From: JAIYDJ01 sp031398695
GTDB taxonomy: Bacteria; Pseudomonadota; Alphaproteobacteria; Rhodobacterales; Rhodobacteraceae
Assembly (NCBI GenBank): GCA_031398695.1
Contig: JANNNU010000099.1
Location: 1 to 22,419, forward strand
Direction of reading: 5' to 3'
Length of the DNA: 22,419 nucleotides
Shown here: piece after piece, positions 21,935 to 22,419 of the stretch
Position numbering within the stretch: the first letter of the stretch is position 1
Layout: each line of letters starts with the position of its first letter
Made by a program: the position numbers and the translations under genes
Notes under the pieces: generated by a model
The model's input: only the letters and a program-made list of their open reading frames with translations
Database searches by the model: none
Told to the model about the DNA's origin: nothing

Positions 21935-22419
21935 TCAGGTAATCACATCCGGGGTGACGCGACCGGTGAACGGCTCGATCTGGGCAAGCCGGTGGGCGGC
22001 GCGGATCACGGGGGCCAGCGCCTCTTGCGGGTCATGCGCCAGACCGTCCGGCCCCGGCGCGTACCGTTCGAGGTAAAGCCGCAAGGTCGCGCCTTCGGTT
22101 CCCGTGCCCGACAGACGCAGCACGATGCGGCTGCCATCGTCGAACAGGATCCGCACCCCCTGCCGTTCTGAAACCGAACCGTCCACCGGGTCGGTGTAGG
22201 CGAAGTCATCGGCGGCAGCGACCGTAAGCCCTTCCAGCTCCAGTCCCGTCAGGTCGGGCAGCGAGCCGCGCAGGACAGCCATCATCGCATCGGCCTTGTC
22301 GGTCGCGATCGCCTCGAAATCGTGGCGCGAGTAGTAGTTGCGCCCGTATGTCGCCCAATGTTCGGCCAGTATGGTCGCGACGGGTTGTTGGCGCACCGCC
22401 AGAATGTTCAGCCACAGCA
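21935..22419 (-). CDS. pgm: Phosphoglucomutase, C-terminal part (gene continues past the right edge)
   Basis: Phosphoglucomutase interconverts glucose 1-phosphate and glucose 6-phosphate in the cytoplasm, linking glycolysis to sugar-nucleotide and glycogen metabolism. About 160 C-terminal residues are visible. They begin LWLNILAVRQQPV and include WATYGRNYYSRHDFEAI, followed by the phosphate-binding loop RLSGTGTEGATLRLYLERY and the end FTGRVTPDVIT. These match the glucose-specific phosphoglucomutase C-terminus. The frame is open to the edge, so the true start and catalytic Ser lie outside. It converges on the lytic transglycosylase gene. Confidence 0.93.
   Translation of the reverse strand, partial: LWLNILAVRQQPVATILAEHWATYGRNYYSRHDFEAIATDKADAMMAVLRGSLPDLTGLELEGLTVAAADDFAYTDPVDGSVSERQGVRILFDDGSRIVLRLSGTGTEGATLRLYLERYAPGPDGLAHDPQEALAPVIRAAHRLAQIEPFTGRVTPDVIT

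Noticed and set aside
1..22419. CRISPR array, tRNA, rRNA, integrase or prophage genes
   Set aside because: No regularly spaced direct repeats, no tRNA cloverleaf or rRNA stretch, and no integrase or phage structural gene was recognised on either strand.

Overview
The window looks like a chromosomal segment of an alphaproteobacterium, most probably Rhodobacteraceae (roseobacter-like). I infer this from the GC-rich, third-position-biased genes, the many ATGA start/stop overlaps, and the style of the HNH nuclease, phosphoglucomutase and penicillin-binding-protein-activator homologues. I could not run any search, so family names rest on motifs and recalled family features.

Positions 1-7783 and 9987-10463 hold much of a type II secretion system (T2SS). 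The 5' end of the major pseudopilin gene gspG runs leftward off the edge. A 38-bp palindrome separates it from rightward gspL-gspM-gspE-gspF. Leftward gspN is tail-to-tail with gspF, and its 5' end overlaps a rightward gene for a LivK/LpoA-type periplasmic-binding lipoprotein. That gene is coupled to gspJ and gspK. A short A24 prepilin peptidase (probably gspO) lies further on. gspC, gspD, gspH and gspI are not in view and may lie to the left.

Positions 7886-14067 hold the most interesting locus. A secreted DUF4331 protein and a tiny lipoprotein are encoded leftward. Diverging from them, beyond gspO, is a tightly coupled operon of HupE/UreJ-type protein 1, a HupE-like paralogue with an altered signature, a TPR protein, and a HupE/UreJ_2 protein carrying an EF-hand-like loop. 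The function is unknown; an envelope metal or calcium role is my inference.

Positions 14112-19615 (leftward) encode four exported proteins: a subtilisin-family protease with C-terminal dockerin/EF-hand-like repeats, an unrecognised secreted protein, a large M23-type peptidase with an unrecognised C-terminal half and coiled coil, and a lipoprotein. The last three genes overlap by ATGA. The T2SS next door is a plausible exporter for some of these and for the DUF4331 protein, but nothing here proves it.

Positions 19616-22419 contain a 5' remnant of an IS3-family element (intact orfA with an A AAA AAG slippery site, orfB cut after about nine codons), a lower-GC scar, and ordinary genes: an HNH endonuclease with a good promoter, a lipoprotein lytic transglycosylase, a long convergent hairpin, and the 3' end of phosphoglucomutase.
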